Shown here one piece after another: positions 6,413 to 7,584 of a stretch of 7,584 bases of DNA. The stretch covers positions 1-7,584 of the forward strand of contig CANQDB010000062.1 of NCBI GenBank assembly GCA_947591175.1, given 5' to 3'. Position 1 is the first letter of the stretch. Each line of letters begins with the position of its first letter. The notes below the pieces were generated by a model. The model saw only the letters and a program-made list of their open reading frames with translations, did not search any database and was not told the DNA's origin. The position numbers and the translations under genes were made by a program. This DNA comes from an uncultured Bacilli bacterium (GTDB lineage: Bacteria > Bacillota_I > Bacilli_A > RF39 > UBA660).

Positions 6413-7222
6413 TTATTTACTTGGTTGCAAGTATTTTAATAGTAAATTCAATAATGCACTTTCCGTTACCTGTTTTAAATATGTTCTACCTTCTTGATTA
6501 AATTCTTCAAAAATTGCAAACGTTCCATCAAGATTTTTATAATCAGTTGTAATTCCAGTAGTTAAATAGAATGTTCTATCTTGATAAATTGCTTGATTTA
6601 AAACTAAATATTTTTGTCCAGATGTTAAAGTTACTAATTGGTCTATTCTGTTTCCATTGCTTTCGGTAACCTGAGTAGGCATTTCAGTATCAGTATTACT
6701 ATCCTGTGAAAAAATATTATATAATTCGACAACGCTGAGAGTATTTTTGCTCATAATGCTGCACGCAAATCTTAGCCATTTATCTACTCTAGGATCAGCC
6801 GCCTTATTTTTCAGATTAGATGTTATATTCTCCCAATTATTAATTTCTGTAATATTTGTTGCTTGTTTAGTTGAATCAAGATTTGGTTCAGGATTACTAA
6901 ATTTTTCTGTATAATAATTTTCTAAATATTGATCATAGGCTTCTTGAGTTTCATTTTCTTCCCTATTTCTAGGTCCAACAGTTGGAGAAGATGAGGAAAA
7001 TTCAACTAATATTTTATTGCCTTCTGAATCTATAGGATATTCTACAACATTTGGTATATCTTCATTTTTAATATTATCCAATAAGGTTTGAAGATGATTA
7101 AATTCATTAACATCATCATTACGGACAATATTGTTGTTAATAGATTGGACCTCATCATGATTACTTAGAAGTCCTCTCATATAAATATCAAATAACTTTG
7201 CTTTAATAACTTGTTCAGACAT
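6413..7222 (-). CDS. Protein of unknown function with C-terminal KYLV-x-NQA domain
   Basis: This 269-aa acidic protein is not one I recognise. An N-terminal helical part (about 1-55, MSEQVIKAKLFDIYMRGLLS onward) is followed by a polar stretch rich in Asn, Glu and Ser (60-130), a helical segment with RVDKWLRFACSIMS (145-158), another Ser/Asn/Thr-rich linker (172-190), and a C-terminal domain (191-269) homologous to the 82-aa protein encoded two genes downstream. It has no signal peptide or membrane helix. A GTG at 7234 would add MGEK, but the ATG at 7222 has GGTGA 4 nt upstream and the GTG sits next to that SD, so I use the ATG. It is the first gene of the cassette, behind its own promoter and after the rRNA terminators. 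Its shared domain suggests a common partner or duplication, which is inference. Confidence 0.87.
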   Translation of the reverse strand: MSEQVIKAKLFDIYMRGLLSNHDEVQSINNNIVRNDDVNEFNHLQTLLDNIKNEDIPNVVEYPIDSEGNKILVEFSSSSPTVGPRNREENETQEAYDQYLENYYTEKFSNPEPNLDSTKQATNITEINNWENITSNLKNKAADPRVDKWLRFACSIMSKNTLSVVELYNIFSQDSNTDTEMPTQVTESNGNRIDQLVTLTSGQKYLVLNQAIYQDRTFYLTTGITTDYKNLDGTFAIFEEFNQEGRTYLKQVTESALLNLLLKYLQPSK

Positions 7223-7226
7223 TTTT

Positions 7227-7232
7227 TCACCC
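7227..7232 (-). promoter_or_regulatory. Ribosome binding site for the 269-aa gene
   Basis: GGGTGA with 4 nt to the ATG at 7222. The outer GTG at 7234 touches this site and is therefore unlikely to be the start. Confidence 0.6.
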
Positions 7233-7259
7233 ACTATACTATTCTCTATTATTACTTAA

Positions 7260-7288
7260 ATGATATCATAAAAAAAAGTAAAAAACAA
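7260..7288 (-). promoter_or_regulatory. Promoter of the unknown three-gene operon
   Basis: On the minus strand TTGTTT (7283-7288), 17 bp and TATCAT (7260-7265) form a moderate sigma-A-like promoter with a very T-rich spacer. The -10 lies within the perfect 10-base palindrome ATGATATCAT (7260-7269). Transcription would start near 7253, giving a leader of about 30 nt. An alternative -10, TATGAT, begins five bases upstream but has a poorer -35. Confidence 0.6.
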
Positions 7289-7321
7289 TTAAATTCACGT
7301 AAAAAACATAATATTTTAGCG

Positions 7322-7343
7322 AAAAAAAGAAGGCTTAGCCTTC
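7322..7343 (-). terminator. Terminator of the rRNA operon (second of two)
   Basis: On the minus strand GAAGGC (7338-7343) pairs with GCCTTC (7329-7334) around the loop TAA, followed by seven T (7322-7328). It lies about 38 bp after the 5S gene and isolates the rRNA operon from the next promoter. Confidence 0.88.
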
Positions 7344-7370
7344 ATCTATAATAAATATTTAAATTATTGC

Positions 7371-7379
7371 AAAAAAAAA
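7371..7379 (-). terminator. T9 tract directly after 5S rRNA (first possible terminator)
   Basis: Nine T on the minus strand follow the closing stem of 5S by one base. The 10-bp helix I of 5S plus this tract could itself act as an intrinsic terminator, with the hairpin downstream as a backup. Confidence 0.5.
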
Positions 7380-7380
7380 T

Positions 7381-7486
7381 TCTTGGCAACGACCTATCTT
7401 AGCATACACTATTGTCGGCGTGGAAGAGCTTAACTTCTGTGTTCGGGATGGGAACAGGTGTACCCTCTTCGCTATGATCACCAAGA
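7381..7486 (-). rRNA. rrf: 5S ribosomal RNA
   Basis: The minus strand carries the conserved 5S core: AGCGAAGAGG, CCTGTTCCCAT, CCGAACACAGAAGTTAAGC and CTCTTCCACGCCGA. The ends pair over 10 bp: TCTTGGTGAT at the 5' end with GTTGCCAAGA at the 3' end, including G-U pairs, and this fixes the boundaries. The length is about 106 nt against 115-117 in Bacillus. The shortfall lies in the helix IV/V arm, which is about 11 nt shorter than in Bacillus. Short 5S of this kind is known from Mollicutes. The gene follows 23S in the usual order. Confidence 0.96.
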
Positions 7487-7557
7487 AAATGAATTATAGC
7501 AAATAATTCTCTGAAAACTTAGATAATGTGTCTCAAATTAGGGTTTATCAAAAATAT
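7487..7557 (-). other. 23S-5S internal transcribed spacer
   Basis: This 71-nt AT-rich spacer holds a 7-bp inverted repeat, GAATTAT-N5-ATAATTC (7491-7509), just before the 5S 5' end, possibly a processing signal. It also contains an extended -10-like TGCTATAAT (7493-7501). I see no tRNA gene in it. Confidence 0.8.
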
Positions 7558-7584
7558 GATTAAATCCTCGATCTATTAGTACTG
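7558..7584 (-). rRNA. rrl: 23S ribosomal RNA, 3' end only
   Basis: The last 27 bases, read on the minus strand, are CAGTACTAATAGATCGAGG followed by ATTTAATC. They match the conserved 3' tail of Firmicutes 23S rRNA (ACTAATCGATCGAGGACTTAACC in Bacillus). The gene continues past the right edge. The exact 3' end is set by analogy, since the pairing 5' end is outside the window. Confidence 0.9.

Noticed and set aside
7223..7234. Outer GTG as start of the 269-aa gene (adds MGEK)
   Set aside because: The GTG abuts the GGTGA that serves the ATG at 7222 and has no SD of its own.
1..7584. CRISPR array, insertion sequence, tRNA gene or riboswitch
   Set aside because: No spaced direct repeats, transposase motifs, cloverleaf sequences or long structured leaders were seen; the leaders are all short.

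Overview
The window comes from a low-GC bacterium of the Bacilli. It is most like the wall-less or reduced branches near the Mollicutes and the uncultured gut lineages related to them. The evidence is AT-rich coding sequence, Bacillus-type promoters and Shine-Dalgarno (SD) sites, a YtrA-type regulator beside its ABC transporter, and a 5S rRNA of only about 106 nt, a length typical of Mollicutes. Tryptophan is encoded by TGG and tsaE ends in TGA, so the genetic code looks standard. This placement is an inference; the species is not known.

Every supported gene lies on the minus strand, so transcription runs from right to left. At the right edge is the 3' tip of a 23S rRNA gene, then a 71-nt spacer, the 5S gene and two tandem terminators. 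Next comes a sigma-A-type promoter (about 7260-7288) driving three unrecognised genes: a 269-aa protein, an 821-aa protein and an 82-aa protein. The 82-aa protein is homologous to the C-terminal 79 residues of the 269-aa protein. The large middle protein is soluble, with a coiled-coil N-terminus and a long disordered linker. This cassette is the least explained part of the window. A hairpin at 3609-3636 ends it.

The promoter of the next operon is built into that same hairpin. The operon is tsaE-tsaB-tsaD, which makes the enzymes for N6-threonylcarbamoyladenosine (t6A) at position 37 of ANN-decoding tRNAs. rimI, which often sits between tsaB and tsaD in Firmicutes, is missing. A strong 12-bp hairpin terminator follows tsaD.

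The left part is a regulator and transporter operon: a YtrA-subfamily GntR repressor, an ABC ATPase and the first 39 residues of its ABC-2 membrane partner, which runs off the left edge. Its promoter matches the sigma-A consensus exactly (TTGACA-17-TATAAT) and is filled with GTATA/TATAC palindromes, the probable operator for autorepression.

For four genes I moved the start inward from the longest possible reading frame, because the outer start codon falls inside the SD or the -10 box, or is too close to the SD.
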